64,000 nt of DNA from Serratia surfactantfaciens. GTDB taxonomy: Bacteria > Pseudomonadota > Gammaproteobacteria > Enterobacterales > Enterobacteriaceae. Numbering within the stretch: position 1 is the first letter of the stretch; each line of letters begins with the position of its first letter. The notes below the pieces were generated by a model, which worked only from the letters and a program-made list of their open reading frames with translations, had not been told where the DNA came from and made no database searches. Below, in pieces: positions 34,040 to 55,746 of this stretch. Where the stretch lies: positions 4,030,001-4,094,000 of the forward strand of contig NZ_CP016948.1 in the NCBI RefSeq assembly GCF_001642805.2, written 5' to 3'. A program made the translations under genes and the position numbers.

Positions 34040-34396
34040 TTATTTCTTGATCGGCTTGCGCGGACCCTTACGGGTACGAGCGTTGGTCTTGGTGCGCTGA
34101 CCGCGTACCGGCAGACCACGACGATGACGCAAACCACGATAGCAACCAAGGTCCATAAGACGCTTGATGCTCAGGGTAATTTCACGACGCAAATCACCCT
34201 CAACGGTGTATTTGGCAACTGCATCACGAAGCTTTTCGATTTGCTCTTCAGACAGCTCACTGATCTTAACATTTTCAGCAATACCCGTAGATGCACAGAT
34301 AGCCTGTGAACGGGTTTTACCGATACCGAAGATCGACGTTAAGGCGATAACGGTATGTTTATGATCAGGAATGTTAATGCCTGCTATACGGGCCAC
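34040..34396 (-). CDS. rpsM: 30S ribosomal protein S13
   Basis: 118 aa (E. coli 118), [19 protein letters not shown] with the basic C-terminal [20 protein letters not shown] that contacts P-site tRNA. It is the first gene of the alpha operon. In E. coli its ribosome-binding site is the S4-controlled pseudoknot. Confidence 0.98.
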   Translation of the reverse strand: MARIAGINIPDHKHTVIALTSIFGIGKTRSQAICASTGIAENVKISELSEEQIEKLRDAVAKYTVEGDLRREITLSIKRLMDLGCYRGLRHRRGLPVRGQRTKTNARTRKGPRKPIKK

Positions 34397-34544
34397 TATG
34401 CACTCCTACTATTTTATACAGCAACACCATTCTGAAAAGCCCGTTTTCAGGATACTCAAATAATGTTGCAGTGCGACATACAAAAGATTGGCTGGCTAAT
34501 CTAGCCAGCTCAACCCAACTTTGCAAGAAAAATATGCGAGATAA
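34397..34544 (-). promoter_or_regulatory. Alpha operon leader region
   Basis: A 148-bp gap between rpmJ and rpsM, AT-rich with a GGCTGGCTAATCTAGCCAGC-type inverted repeat near 34490-34510. In E. coli this leader forms the S4-binding pseudoknot. I infer the same role from position, but did not fold it fully. Confidence 0.5.
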
Positions 34545-34694
<150 letters not shown>

Positions 34695-36026
34695 CTAGCG
34701 GTTATAGCCTTTCAGATTTGCTTTCTTCAATGCAGACTCGTACTGACTTGACATCATCAGAGTTTGCACTTGAGCCATAAAGTCCATGATGACGACAACC
34801 ACGATCAGTAGCGAGGTACCACCAAAGTAGAATGGTACTTTCATTGCATCACGCATGAACTCCGGGATCAGGCAGATGAAAGTAATGTACATCGCGCCCA
34901 CCAGGGTTAAACGCGTCATTACTTTATCGATATACTTCGCCGTTTGCTCTCCCGGACGAATTCCTGGTACGAAGGCACCGGACTTCTTCAGGTTATCTGC
35001 TGTCTCACGCGGGTTGAAAACCAACGCCGTGTAGAAGAAACAGAAGAAGATGATTGCAGACGCATAGAGTAACACATAAAGCGGTTGCCCTGGCTGCAAA
35101 TACAGCGAAATCGTAGTCAGCCAGTTCCAACCGGTACCGCCCCCGAACCATGATGCAATCGTGGCCGGGAACAGAATAATGCTGGAAGCGAAAATCGCCG
35201 GGATAACACCCGCCATGTTCACTTTCAACGGTAAGTGTGTACTCTGTGCTGCATAAACACGACGACCTTGTTGACGCTTCGCATAGTTAACGACGATACG
35301 ACGTTGACCACGCTCGATGAAAACAACGAAGAAGGTTACTGCAAACACCAATACTGCAACCAACAGCAGCAGGAGGAAGTGCAGGTCGCCTTGCCGCGCT
35401 TGCTCAATAGTATGGGCCACTGCCGGCGGGAGCCCCGCTACAATACCCGCGAAGATAATGATCGAGATACCGTTGCCGATACCGCGCTCAGTAATCTGCT
35501 CACCCAGCCACATCAGGAACATTGTCCCGGTTACCAGGCTCACAACCGCAGTAAAGTAGAATGCAAAGCCTGGGTTTAACACCAGGCCCTGCATACCAGG
35601 CATATTCGGCAGACCGGTAGCAATACCGATCGACTGGAATATGGCCAATACCAGCGTACCGTAACGGGTGTACTGGCTAATCTTGCGACGGCCAGCCTCC
35701 CCTTCTTTCTTGATTTCCGCCAACGCTGGATGAACCACCGTCAGCAGCTGGATAATGATCGACGCCGAGATATACGGCATGATCCCCAGAGCAAAGATAG
35801 AAGCACGGCTGAGGGCACCACCAGAGAACATGTTAAACATTTCAATGATAGTGCCTCTCTGCTGCTCAAGCAATTTGGCAAGCACAGTGGCATCGATACC
35901 AGGAATCGGAATGAAAGAGCCGATGCGGAAGACAATCAGCGCGCCGATGACAAACAAAAGTCTGCGCTTCAGCTCGCCGAGCCCGCCTTTAGCACTTTGA
36001 AAATCTAATCCTGGTTGCTTAGCCAT
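34695..36026 (-). CDS. secY: Preprotein translocase subunit SecY
   Basis: The channel subunit of the SecYEG translocon, 443 aa as in E. coli, with ten membrane segments. Family segments are clear: [15 protein letters not shown] (TM1-TM2 region), [29 protein letters not shown] [18 protein letters not shown], and the ribosome/SecA-contacting loops. It is encoded in the spc operon after rplO. Confidence 0.99.
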   Translation of the reverse strand: MAKQPGLDFQSAKGGLGELKRRLLFVIGALIVFRIGSFIPIPGIDATVLAKLLEQQRGTIIEMFNMFSGGALSRASIFALGIMPYISASIIIQLLTVVHPALAEIKKEGEAGRRKISQYTRYGTLVLAIFQSIGIATGLPNMPGMQGLVLNPGFAFYFTAVVSLVTGTMFLMWLGEQITERGIGNGISIIIFAGIVAGLPPAVAHTIEQARQGDLHFLLLLLVAVLVFAVTFFVVFIERGQRRIVVNYAKRQQGRRVYAAQSTHLPLKVNMAGVIPAIFASSIILFPATIASWFGGGTGWNWLTTISLYLQPGQPLYVLLYASAIIFFCFFYTALVFNPRETADNLKKSGAFVPGIRPGEQTAKYIDKVMTRLTLVGAMYITFICLIPEFMRDAMKVPFYFGGTSLLIVVVVIMDFMAQVQTLMMSSQYESALKKANLKGYNR

Positions 36027-36033
36027 CTGCTAC

Positions 36034-36468
36034 TTATTCCTCAATTTTACCGCCAGCAGCCTCGATAGCAGCACGAGCGCCTTTGGTGACACGCAGACCA
36101 CGCAGGGTTACCGGACGAGCGACTTCGCCAGAAAGTACAACTTTCGCGAATTCGATCTGGACACCAACTACGTTAGCGGCTTTCAGCGCGTTCAGGTCGA
36201 TAACATCGCCTTCAACCAGAGCCAGTTCAGACAGACGAACTTCTGCCGTGATCATCGCTTTGCGTGAAGTGAAGCCGAATTTCGGCAGACGACGGTACAG
36301 AGGCATCTGACCACCTTCGAAACCACGACGTACGCCACCGCCAGAACGAGACTTCTGACCTTTGTGACCACGGCCGCCGGTTTTACCCAGGCCAGAACCA
36401 ATACCACGACCTACACGCTTAGGCGCATGCTTGGCACCTTCAGCCGGAGACAGAGTATTTAAACGCAT
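36034..36468 (-). CDS. rplO: 50S ribosomal protein L15
   Basis: 144 aa (E. coli 144), [20 protein letters not shown] with the glycine-rich [20 protein letters not shown] segment that threads into 23S rRNA. It lies 7 bp before secY and 3 bp after rpmD. Confidence 0.98.
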   Translation of the reverse strand: MRLNTLSPAEGAKHAPKRVGRGIGSGLGKTGGRGHKGQKSRSGGGVRRGFEGGQMPLYRRLPKFGFTSRKAMITAEVRLSELALVEGDVIDLNALKAANVVGVQIEFAKVVLSGEVARPVTLRGLRVTKGARAAIEAAGGKIEE

Positions 36469-36471
36469 CTG

Positions 36472-36651
36472 TTACTCCTCAACTTTAACCATGTAGGAAA
36501 CCAGGTTGACCATACCGCGAACAGCAGGAGTATCCTCGCGCTCTACGGTGTGACCAATACGACGCAGACCCAGACCGAGCAGAGTAGCTTTATGCTTCGG
36601 CAGACGGCCAATTGAGCTGCGAGTTTGTGTAACTTTAATAGTCTTAGCCAT
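36472..36651 (-). CDS. rpmD: 50S ribosomal protein L30
   Basis: 59 aa from the ATG at 36651, matching E. coli L30 ([20 protein letters not shown]). A TTG two codons upstream is in frame but unneeded. It sits between rpsE and rplO. Confidence 0.97.
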   Translation of the reverse strand: MAKTIKVTQTRSSIGRLPKHKATLLGLGLRRIGHTVEREDTPAVRGMVNLVSYMVKVEE

Positions 36652-36657
36652 GGTCAA

Positions 36658-37535
<878 letters not shown>

Positions 37536-38069
37536 TTACTTCTTCTTAGCCTCTTTGGTACGCACGACTTCGTCGGCGTAACGAACACCCTTGCCTTTGT
37601 AAGGCTCAGGACGACGGTAAGCGCGCAGATCTGCTGCTACCTGGCCAATTACCTGCTTATCAGCGCCTTTCAGCACGATTTCAGTTTGGCTTGGGCATTC
37701 AGCAGTGATACCTGCCGGCAGCTGGTGATCGATAGGGTGAGAGAAGCCCAGGGCCAAATTCACCACGTTGCCTTTAACGGCAGCACGATAACCAACACCT
37801 ACCAGTTGAAGCTTTTTGGTGAAGCCTTCGGTAACACCAACAACCATTGCGTTCAGCAGAGCGCGCGTGGTACCCGCTTGAGCCCATGCGTTAGCAAAAC
37901 CTTCGCGCGGAGCGAAAGTCAGTGCGTTAGCTTCTTGCTTCACTTCAACGGCGTCGTGGATAGTACGAGTCAACTCGCCGTTTTTACCCTTAATCGAAAT
38001 AACCTGACCGTTGAGTTTTACCTCTACGCCGGCAGGAATGACGACGGGTGCTTTTGCAACACGAGACAT
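37536..38069 (-). CDS. rplF: 50S ribosomal protein L6
   Basis: 177 aa (E. coli 177), two tandem L6 folds with the signature [14 protein letters not shown] near the C-terminus. It is located near the factor-binding site of the large subunit. Confidence 0.98.
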   Translation of the reverse strand: MSRVAKAPVVIPAGVEVKLNGQVISIKGKNGELTRTIHDAVEVKQEANALTFAPREGFANAWAQAGTTRALLNAMVVGVTEGFTKKLQLVGVGYRAAVKGNVVNLALGFSHPIDHQLPAGITAECPSQTEIVLKGADKQVIGQVAADLRAYRRPEPYKGKGVRYADEVVRTKEAKKK

Positions 38070-38083
38070 TCTTTCCTCCCGAA

Positions 38084-38482
<399 letters not shown>

Positions 38483-38506
38483 TTACTCCCGTGATTCAAT
38501 TGGTAA

Positions 38507-40087
<1,581 letters not shown>

Positions 40088-40147
40088 CTAATGTCAACTA
40101 CTACTTTAAAGACCCAAGTAAAAATTAGGCCGTTGAAAAGCCCCATA

Positions 40148-40188
40148 ACCGAGGGCGCAGCATTATAACACCGCTTACTTGGTATGGG
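40148..40188 (-). promoter_or_regulatory. Probable spc operon promoter
   Basis: On the minus strand TATAAT (40162-40167) follows a weak -35 region upstream in CTACCCATACC. It lies between the S10 operon terminator and rplN, as the spc promoter does in E. coli. Confidence 0.55.
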
Positions 40189-40191
40189 TAG

Positions 40192-40226
40192 AAAAAATAA
40201 ACGGCTCATTTTCTGAGCCGTTTATT
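40192..40226 (-). terminator. Intrinsic terminator of the S10 operon
   Basis: AAACGGCTCA and TGAGCCGTTT form a 10-bp stem with a 5-nt loop, followed on the minus strand by ATTTTTTCT. It lies 22 bp after the rpsQ stop and just upstream of the spc promoter. Confidence 0.85.
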
Positions 40227-40247
40227 AAGTGAGAGCCAGCTACTCTA

Positions 40248-42174
<1,927 letters not shown>

Positions 42175-42179
42175 CTACC

Positions 42180-42461
<282 letters not shown>

Positions 42462-42472
42462 TTATCCTCTAA

Positions 42473-44872
<2,400 letters not shown>

Positions 44873-44892
44873 TCAATCGCTCAATGACCTGA

Positions 44893-45388
<496 letters not shown>

Positions 45389-45416
45389 ATTATACGCAAA
45401 ATGGCCCAGGAAGCAA
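45389..45416 (-). promoter_or_regulatory. S10 operon promoter
   Basis: On the minus strand TTGCTT (45411-45416), a 16-bp spacer and TATAAT (45389-45394), followed by a GCGCGGGC discriminator typical of stringently controlled ribosomal promoters. Confidence 0.8.
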
Positions 45417-45582
45417 GCCGCAGTTGGAAATATGCTCAGGAAATCGTCATTTTTGCGCCTTCAGCGACGGTCGCGGGATGAAGGTGGCGATCAAGGTATG
45501 AATTATGCTTGGCGGGTAGCTCCCCTGCCCCACCGTAAAAACGGTTGCCGGCAGGAGAGGCGATGACGAACGGAAGGCAGGC

Positions 45583-46062
45583 TTACTCTTTGCGTTCTAA
45601 AATCTGGGCCTGGGCATAGTTTTGAATGCCGAGGCGAGCGATCAGATCCAGCTCGGTTTCCAGCCAGTCGATATGCTCTTCTTCATCGGCCAGAATGTCG
45701 ATCATCAAATCGCGGCTGACATAATCGTGAATCGAGTCGGCGTAGGCGATACCTTCGCGCAGATTCTTGGCGCCCGCCAATTCCAGCGCCAGATCGGAAC
45801 GCAGCATCTCTTCAATGTCTTCGCCGATGTTCAACTTACCGAGGTCTTGCAGGTTAGGGAGCCCTTCCAGGAACAGAATGCGCTCGATGTAGCGATCGGC
45901 ATGTTTCATTTCGTCGATCGACTCGTGGTATTCCTTATCGTTGAGGCGCATTAAACCCCAATTCTTGAACATGCGGGCGTGCAGAAAATATTGATTGATG
46001 GCAACCAGCTCGTTGCCGAGCAGCTTGTTGAGGTGAGCAATGATCTTTTTATCGCCTTTCAT
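45583..46062 (-). CDS. bfr: Bacterioferritin
   Basis: An iron-storage protein that forms a 24-mer with haem at subunit interfaces. It is 159 aa (E. coli 158) from the ATG at 46062, preceded by AGGAGG; a frame extension to 46110 is rejected. Ferroxidase-centre residues are visible: Glu18 ([10 protein letters not shown]), Met52 haem ligand region ([15 protein letters not shown]) with Glu51 and His54, and [15 protein letters not shown] near 126-140. It pairs with bfd upstream. Confidence 0.97.
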   Translation of the reverse strand: MKGDKKIIAHLNKLLGNELVAINQYFLHARMFKNWGLMRLNDKEYHESIDEMKHADRYIERILFLEGLPNLQDLGKLNIGEDIEEMLRSDLALELAGAKNLREGIAYADSIHDYVSRDLMIDILADEEEHIDWLETELDLIARLGIQNYAQAQILERKE

Positions 46063-46135
46063 AGGTAACTCCTCCTGGCCAGTTCTAAAAGTGTAGAACC
46101 TGTAAGCCAAGAGTCAAAAATAACCTTACCCTTTG

Positions 46136-46330
46136 TTAGGCAACTTCATGCATTGGGATGATAGCTCCGCGTTCCTCCACCATAATTTGTCTTGCCTGAC
46201 GAATGCACTTTCCACAATCGGTACCAATCGGCACAAGTTCACGCAGCTGCTTCATGGTGTGGGGATTGTGCTGACGCACCGCATTACGGATCGCTTTGTC
46301 AGTCACCGCATTACACAGACATACATACAT
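46136..46330 (-). CDS. bfd: Bacterioferritin-associated ferredoxin
   Basis: A [2Fe-2S] protein that reduces bacterioferritin to release stored iron. It is 64 aa (E. coli 64) with four cluster Cys: YVCLCN (Cys4, Cys6) and TDCGKCIRQ (about Cys38, Cys41). The start at 46330 gives the family N-terminus. It is upstream of bfr on the same strand with a 73-bp gap. Confidence 0.95.
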   Translation of the reverse strand: MYVCLCNAVTDKAIRNAVRQHNPHTMKQLRELVPIGTDCGKCIRQARQIMVEERGAIIPMHEVA

Positions 46331-46411
46331 AGAGAGACTCACTTCTTAACCAATGCAATGAGTCTAAATAGGAATGGTTTTTATTTCAATTAAGATTTGT
46401 ACAAATTGCAT

Positions 46412-46440
46412 AAAAAAAGGGCACCGAAGTGCCCTTTTTT
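46412..46440. terminator. Terminator between tuf and bfd
   Basis: GGGCAC-CGAA-GTGCCC with A- and T-runs on both sides, 23 bp after the tuf stop on the minus strand. It should terminate the str operon. Confidence 0.92.
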
Positions 46441-46462
46441 GTGTCGAAAAAATTATTCGCGA

Positions 46463-47704
<1,242 letters not shown>

Positions 47705-47717
47705 TTAACCCTGCGGC

Positions 47718-49841
<2,124 letters not shown>

Positions 49842-49925
49842 CTATTCCTAGGGCGTTCAAGTTCAGTTAACCCAAGCGGGCCGATTTGACGCGCCCGCTT
49901 GGTTAGCATAACTATCGCGTGGTGA

Positions 49926-50411
<486 letters not shown>

Positions 50412-50492
50412 TTAATTCAGGATTGTCCAAAACTCTACGAGTTTATTTTGACATTAAAGTTAAAACGTTTGGCCTTACTTAACGGAGAACCA

Positions 50493-50933
<441 letters not shown>

Positions 50934-50959
50934 CTACTGGCAAAGTACGAGGACGCAGA

Positions 50960-50988
50960 ATTTTATGGCTGACCAGTATGGGTGTCAA
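50960..50988 (-). promoter_or_regulatory. str operon promoter
   Basis: On the minus strand TTGACA (50983-50988), a 17-bp spacer and TAAAAT (50960-50965), about 90 bp upstream of rpsL. It lies in the gap after tusB. Confidence 0.85.
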
Positions 50989-51010
50989 GAAATATACAAC
51001 ATCACTCTCA

Positions 51011-51298
51011 TCACCAGGCCATTTGGCTGCGGTGTTGTTCGGTTAATTCAACGAAGTGATTATAGCCGACGACAGTGATTTTGTGCGAAAAATGACCAAC
51101 CAATCCCCGGGCTTCCAGGTCGTCCTGCAGCGCATAAAGGGATATGGGGGCGGCGAGCAGCAATTCAAGATGAGCGCTGCCGGCAAGGCCTGCCAGCACG
51201 CCATCCTGCAGCAGCAATAGCGCGTCGCCCTCCGCCGTCAGGCGCAGCAGCGCAGGCAGGTCACATTGGTTTGGCGAATGGCTCAGGGTATACAGCAT
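51011..51298 (-). CDS. tusB: Sulfurtransferase complex subunit TusB
   Basis: 95 aa (E. coli 95), MLYTLSHSPNQCDLPALLRL. Part of the TusBCD heterohexamer that accepts sulfur from TusA and passes it to TusE for 2-thiouridine formation in tRNA by MnmA. Last gene of yheO-tusDCB. Confidence 0.95.
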   Translation of the reverse strand: MLYTLSHSPNQCDLPALLRLTAEGDALLLLQDGVLAGLAGSAHLELLLAAPISLYALQDDLEARGLVGHFSHKITVVGYNHFVELTEQHRSQMAW

Positions 51299-51307
51299 CA
51301 GAAGATC

Positions 51308-51667
51308 CTAAAACGTCATCACGGTATCGTAGCCGGCCAGTTCGCGGCGCAGTTCGTCCGGCGCCAGCACCTCGGCGTCCAGCACCCAATCGGTCACCTG
51401 GCCCAGCCCGCGCTCCTGCAGCGAAGCCTGGCACAGATAGCACCGTTCCACGTCATACAGCGGCAGCACGCCGAAGGTGGCGATGTAATTGCGCGCCAAA
51501 ATTTTTTCCGGCTGTTGGCCCGGCAACAGCTGCAGCACGCCGTCACCAACAAAAAACACCCCTAGATCTTCACTGAGCGCCGACGTGGCGAGCAGCGCGT
51601 CCAGCCCTTCCCTGCCGCCGGCGCCGCCATGCGGCCCGTGGGTGAAAACAAAAGCGACTCGTTTCAT
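51308..51667 (-). CDS. tusC: Sulfurtransferase complex subunit TusC
   Basis: 119 aa (E. coli 119), [30 protein letters not shown], a DsrF-like fold. Two tandem ATGs exist; the second (51667) has the better GAGG spacing and matches homologues. It lies 7 bp after tusD. Confidence 0.95.
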   Translation of the reverse strand: MKRVAFVFTHGPHGGAGGREGLDALLATSALSEDLGVFFVGDGVLQLLPGQQPEKILARNYIATFGVLPLYDVERCYLCQASLQERGLGQVTDWVLDAEVLAPDELRRELAGYDTVMTF

Positions 51668-51674
51668 CATATCC

Positions 51675-52064
51675 TCAGAACTGCACCAGACGGTCGCAAC
51701 TCAGCGACGCTTCGGCCAGGGAACCCAGCCCGCTCAGGATAAAACCTGGCTGCAGGTTGGCGTTTGCCAGCCCCTGTTGCGCCGCCTCCTGCTCATCGGA
51801 GACGCCGCGGCGCAACGCGGCGGCCACGCAGACGTTGAGCGCCACGCCGTGTTGCTGCGCCAGCTGCGCCCAAGCGCGCACCAGATCGAACTCATCGCTG
51901 GCGGGCGCGGTCAGTTGGTTGGCGTTCAGCACCCCTTCACGGTAGAAAAAGACGCTGGAAAGACGGTGCCCTTTCGCCAGCAAAGCCTGAGCGAACTGAT
52001 AGGCGCTGCTGGCCTGCTGCGTGCCGTAAGCCGGGCCGGTGACCAACAGACAATAATCGAGCAT
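51675..52064 (-). CDS. tusD: Sulfurtransferase complex subunit TusD
   Basis: 129 aa (E. coli 128), DsrE-like, with the catalytic Cys in [13 protein letters not shown] (about residue 78) that carries the persulfide. Its ATG overlaps the yheO stop as TGATG, implying translational coupling. Confidence 0.95.
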   Translation of the reverse strand: MLDYCLLVTGPAYGTQQASSAYQFAQALLAKGHRLSSVFFYREGVLNANQLTAPASDEFDLVRAWAQLAQQHGVALNVCVAAALRRGVSDEQEAAQQGLANANLQPGFILSGLGSLAEASLSCDRLVQF

Positions 52065-52786
52065 CAACGGTCGCTTCCCGACAGATCGCCGCTCTTGAAC
52101 TGGCGGATGTACAGATAGACGGTGTGTTTGGAGATATTCAGACGATCCGCCACCTGGTTGATCGCATCCTTGATGTCGAAGATGCCTTTCTCATAGAGGT
52201 TGAGCACCACCTGACGGTTCTTGGCGTTATTGGACACCGAGCGGTCGGCGTTCACCTCTTCGATGGTGAACTCCAGCGTCTGCGCCACCAGATCGTCGAC
52301 AGAAGAGGCGAAATTCACCGACGACGGCACGTCTTGCGTGGCCGGCGGCATAAAGGTCTGCATGATCTGTGAGAACGGCACATCGAGGTTCATGTTGATG
52401 CACAGTAGGCCGATCACCCGTTGTTCGCGATTGCGAATGGCGATGGTCACCGACTTCATCAGCACGCCGCTCTTGGCTCGCGTGAAGTAGGCTTTCGACA
52501 CGCTGCTGTCGTCGCCGGCCATGTCGTGCAGCATGCGCAGCGCCAGGTCGGTGATCGGCGAGCCGATTTTGCGCCCGGTGTGTTCCCCGTTGGCGATGCG
52601 CACCGCCGAACTGTTCAGGTCTTCCAGCGCGTGCAATACGATCTCGCAGTGGCCGCCGATCAGCATCGCCAGCCCGTCGACCACCGCTTCATAGGATTTC
52701 AGGATTTCATGATCCGTTTGAGTAAACGGACGTTCATTCAGCAAATCAAGTTCGCTGGCTTCGCTGGATAAAAGCGAATTCGACAT
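52064..52786 (-). CDS. yheO: PAS/HTH transcriptional regulator YheO
   Basis: 240 aa, the E. coli YheO length. The N-terminal PAS-like domain (about 25-140; [38 protein letters not shown]) is followed by a C-terminal helix-turn-helix (about 195-235; [25 protein letters not shown]). The target is not established; conserved linkage suggests it relates to the tus genes. The ATG at 52786 is preferred over 52804 by comparison with E. coli. Confidence 0.93.
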   Translation of the reverse strand: MSNSLLSSEASELDLLNERPFTQTDHEILKSYEAVVDGLAMLIGGHCEIVLHALEDLNSSAVRIANGEHTGRKIGSPITDLALRMLHDMAGDDSSVSKAYFTRAKSGVLMKSVTIAIRNREQRVIGLLCINMNLDVPFSQIMQTFMPPATQDVPSSVNFASSVDDLVAQTLEFTIEEVNADRSVSNNAKNRQVVLNLYEKGIFDIKDAINQVADRLNISKHTVYLYIRQFKSGDLSGSDR

Positions 52787-53080
52787 CGAAGATACCACCC
52801 TCATAGATCGCCTGTGCCAGGGGGCGCAGCTAAAATCGCTCGGACCGGCTCGCGGCCGTCGTCAGACATGCGCAGCGCAGTTGGCTGAGATCGACATGAA
52901 GCGGCCGGGAACAATTTTAGGTACACGCCCTAAGGGGCAGACGCATGACTGATAAGTCAGAATTATTAGTCTAGCAAAGCGGCCGGAGCAAAGTCCTTGC
53001 GTTTGCGCGTGGTATTGACGTTAAGCCCGATGCCCGGCAGGCGTCAAGCCTTCAATGGAGAGAGAGGCGGCGGCGGCCGA
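52787..53080. other. Intergenic region upstream of yheO
   Basis: Nearly 300 bp between fkpA and yheO. It should hold the yheO-tus promoter and the fkpA 3' flank. A small repeat TGACT-GATA-AGTCA lies near 52945-52960. I see no gene. Confidence 0.5.
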
Positions 53081-53114
53081 AATGAAAACCGCCGCGGAGG
53101 GCATCCGCGGCGGT
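53081..53114 (-). terminator. Intrinsic terminator of fkpA
   Basis: ACCGCCGCGGA and TCCGCGGCGGT form an 11-bp stem with a 5-nt loop, followed on the minus strand by TTTTCATTT, 20 bp after the fkpA stop. Confidence 0.85.
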
Positions 53115-53133
53115 GGCAAACAGAGCGACGAGA

Positions 53134-53973
53134 TTATTTCGCTTTGGCGCCTGCTTTCGCGTCAGCCGGTTTCTCGGCTTTAGCGTCGGCTTTCGGCGCC
53201 GCTTTCACGTCCAGCAGCTCAACGTCGAACACCAGCGTGGAGTTAGCCGGGATGCCCGGAACGCCGGTTTTGCCGTAGGCCAGCGCCGGTGGGATCACCA
53301 GCTTGATTTTGCCGCCTTTCTTGATGTGCTTCAGACCTTCGGTCCAGCCTGGGATCACGCCGTCCAGACGGAACGACAGCGGCTCGCCGCGGGTGTAGGA
53401 ATTATCGAACTCGGTGCCGTCGGTCAGGGTGCCTTTGTAGTTCACCACTACGGTGTCGCTGTCTTTCGGCGCTTCACCTGCGCCCGGCTTCTCTACCTGG
53501 TACAGCAGACCGGATTCGGTTTTCTTCACGCCTTTTTCTTTGGCGAAGCTGTCACGGTACTTGGCGCCTTTGGTTTCGTTGTCCTTGGCGTCCTGTTCCA
53601 TCTTCGCCTGAGCGGAAGCCTTCACGCGCGCTTCGAAGCCCTGCAGGGTCTTCTCGATATCGGCGTCGTTCAGCTTGCTCTTGTTGGCGAACGCGTCCTG
53701 GACGCCGGCGATCAGCTGATCTTTGTCCAGTTTGATGCCCAGCTTCTCTTGCTCTTTCAGAGAGTTGTCCATGTAACGGCCGAGAGAGGCGCCCAGTGCG
53801 TAAGCCGCTTGCTCGTCGTCGTTTTTGAACTTGCCGGTGCTTGGCGCTGCTGCCGCGTCCGCTGGTTTAGCGGCTTCTGCCGGTTTGGCGGCATCGGCTG
53901 CCATGACCTGGGTCGCATTCAGAGCAAAAGCCATGGTGGTTGCCAGAAGCGTGACTTTAAACAAAGATTTCAT
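53134..53973 (-). CDS. fkpA: Periplasmic FKBP-type peptidyl-prolyl isomerase FkpA
   Basis: A periplasmic chaperone and prolyl isomerase. It is 279 aa (E. coli 270). The signal peptide MKSLFKVTLLATTMAFALNA... ends at about residue 25 (QVMA-ADAAK). An N-terminal helical dimerisation domain follows (about 50-150), then the FKBP domain (about 160-255; GTEFDNSYTRGEPLSFRLDG, PPALAYGKTGVPGIPANSTL). Lys/Ala/Pro-rich low-complexity runs flank both ends of the mature protein. The start at 53973 is fixed by the signal peptide; the 54009 extension is spurious. A sigma-E-like promoter lies upstream. Confidence 0.96.
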   Translation of the reverse strand: MKSLFKVTLLATTMAFALNATQVMAADAAKPAEAAKPADAAAAPSTGKFKNDDEQAAYALGASLGRYMDNSLKEQEKLGIKLDKDQLIAGVQDAFANKSKLNDADIEKTLQGFEARVKASAQAKMEQDAKDNETKGAKYRDSFAKEKGVKKTESGLLYQVEKPGAGEAPKDSDTVVVNYKGTLTDGTEFDNSYTRGEPLSFRLDGVIPGWTEGLKHIKKGGKIKLVIPPALAYGKTGVPGIPANSTLVFDVELLDVKAAPKADAKAEKPADAKAGAKAK

Positions 53974-54089
53974 CCATTTCTCCAGTGTCTGAAGCAATGC
54001 CCCAAACAATCATTAGGTAAGATAACCGGGCTACTATAGCTGCCTGAAACAAAACAAAACAGTCGCACAGGTAACCAATCGAGTCAAAG

Positions 54090-54117
54090 TGTGACTCCCA
54101 CTTTGCCAAGAAGTTTC
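54090..54117 (-). promoter_or_regulatory. Candidate sigma-E promoter of fkpA
   Basis: On the minus strand GAAACTT (54111-54117), exactly 15 bp, then GTCACA (54090-54095) resembles the sigma-E consensus GGAACTT-N15-GTCTAA. fkpA is a known sigma-E target in E. coli. A TATAGT hexamer at 54034-54039 could serve a sigma-70 promoter nearer the gene. The remaining gap up to slyX shows no gene. Confidence 0.5.
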
Positions 54118-54329
54118 CCATCCCGCGCTACTCACATGATAAATCAGATTTTTCTTGCAGAATATTCGGCGAGGTTAGCAAAAAACGGCATATCGAGCGC
54201 ATAACTTTTCAGCACTTTACACTGCCGATCGCAACGTTGCGCGCCGACCAGAGAAATAGCGCGAGCAAACCCGGCGCCAGCTGTTACCATAGCGCCGAAT
54301 CAGGATTTTATCGCGTCAGAGGTAGCCTC

Positions 54330-54557
54330 ATGCACAATCACGACATTCAAGGTCTGCTACAGCGGCTTGAAGAACTGGAAAGCCGTCAGGCCTTTCAAGA
54401 GCTCACCATCGAAGAGCTCAACCAAACGGTCATTCAGCATCAAATGGAAATGCTGAAGATGCGCGAACACCTGCGCATGTTGACCGACAAGCTGCGTTCG
54501 ACCCAAACCTCGATGATCGCCTCGCAATCGGAAGAAACACCTCCGCCGCACTATTGA
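54330..54557 (+). CDS. slyX: SlyX family protein
   Basis: 75 aa (E. coli 72) with a helical coiled-coil core ([20 protein letters not shown]) and the conserved C-terminal EETPPPHY. Function is unknown. AGAGG precedes the ATG at 54330; the upstream frame to 54237 is non-coding. Confidence 0.93.
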   Translation: MHNHDIQGLLQRLEELESRQAFQELTIEELNQTVIQHQMEMLKMREHLRMLTDKLRSTQTSMIASQSEETPPPHY

Positions 54558-54572
54558 TAGCCCGCCATGCGC

Positions 54573-55745
54573 TCATTTCAGGCGCGCCAGCCCGGCGACG
54601 GCGCGCTCGAGATACTGGCGCGGGCATCCCAAATTGATGCGAATGAAGCCGCTCCCCTGCGGGCCGAAACCGCAGCCCATCGACGGCGCCAGCTTCGCCT
54701 CCTCCACCAGCGCTCGCTGCAATTCCGCATCGCTCAAACCCAGAGCGCGGCAATCCAGCCAGGCGAGATAGGTTCCTTCGGCCCGGGTCAAGGTGCACCA
54801 GGGGGCGGCGGCCGCGAGCGCCTGCGCAAACCAGCGCCGATTTTCCGCCAGATAGCCGAGCAACTCGTCAAGCCAAACCGCGCCACGTTGATAAGCCGCA
54901 GTCGCCGCCACCATCGACAGCGCGTTGAACACATCCAGGCCGTGAGCGTTCAGTCGATCGACAAACGCCTGCCGCAGCCGGGCGTTGGGGATCAGGAAAT
55001 TCGAAATGCGCAGCGAGGAGAGGCCAAAGGTTTTGCTGGCGGACGTCGCCACAATCACCCTTTCGCGATAGTCCTCGTTCAGATGCAATACCGAGGTAAA
55101 CGTCTCGCCGGGCAGCAGCAGGTCGGCCCAGATTTCATCGGAGATCACCGTGACGTCGTGGGCGTGACAAAGCGCCATTAACCGCTCCAGCTCATCGCGG
55201 GTCCAGCAACGGCCGGTCGGATTGTGCGGATTACACAACAGCAGCAGCGGCGGCTTACGCTGCGCCAGGCAGGCGGCCAGCCGGTCAAAATCTATCCGGT
55301 ATCCCAGCGGGGTTTCCTGCAGCGGATTTTCAAGCACTTCTCGGCCGTTCATGGTGATTATCTTGGCGAACGAGCCATAGTACGGCCCCTGCACCACCAC
55401 GCCGTCCCCCGGCTGGCTGAGCAGTTGGATCAGCATCGCCAACCCGGGCACCACCCCTTCAACCGAGGTGAACCACTCGCGCCGCAGCGGTAAATCGTGC
55501 CGCCTGGCGAACCAGTCGATCGCCGCCTGATAGTAGGCGTCGTCGCGCTCGCTGTAGCCAAAGACGCCGTGTTCCACCCGCTGATGCAGCGCCTGCTGCA
55601 CCTCCGGCGGGCACGGAAAGTCGAAATCGGACACCCACATCGGCAGCAGCTCGCTGCCGTCCAGTTGCAAATAGCGGTCGATGAAGTCCCACTTCACGGA
55701 GCCGGTGTTGTGACGGTCGATAATGGCGCTGAAATTAGTCGTCAT
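54573..55745 (-). CDS. MalY/PatB-type pyridoxal-phosphate C-S beta-lyase
   Basis: A class-I/II fold PLP enzyme of 390 aa. It has the MalY/PatB signature LPMWVSDFDFPCPPEVQQAL and WFTSVEGVVPGLAMLIQLLS, CNPHNPTGRCWTRDELERLM, DEIWADLL, and the PLP Schiff-base Lys in ATSASKTFGLSSLRISNFLI. Family members cleave cystathionine, cystine or cysteine S-conjugates. AAGGAAG precedes the ATG at 55745, one base after the antiporter stop, so the two are cotranscribed. Real substrate unknown; a role in thiol or cysteine-conjugate catabolism is inference. Confidence 0.88.
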   Translation of the reverse strand: MTTNFSAIIDRHNTGSVKWDFIDRYLQLDGSELLPMWVSDFDFPCPPEVQQALHQRVEHGVFGYSERDDAYYQAAIDWFARRHDLPLRREWFTSVEGVVPGLAMLIQLLSQPGDGVVVQGPYYGSFAKIITMNGREVLENPLQETPLGYRIDFDRLAACLAQRKPPLLLLCNPHNPTGRCWTRDELERLMALCHAHDVTVISDEIWADLLLPGETFTSVLHLNEDYRERVIVATSASKTFGLSSLRISNFLIPNARLRQAFVDRLNAHGLDVFNALSMVAATAAYQRGAVWLDELLGYLAENRRWFAQALAAAAPWCTLTRAEGTYLAWLDCRALGLSDAELQRALVEEAKLAPSMGCGFGPQGSGFIRINLGCPRQYLERAVAGLARLK

Positions 55746-55746
55746 G

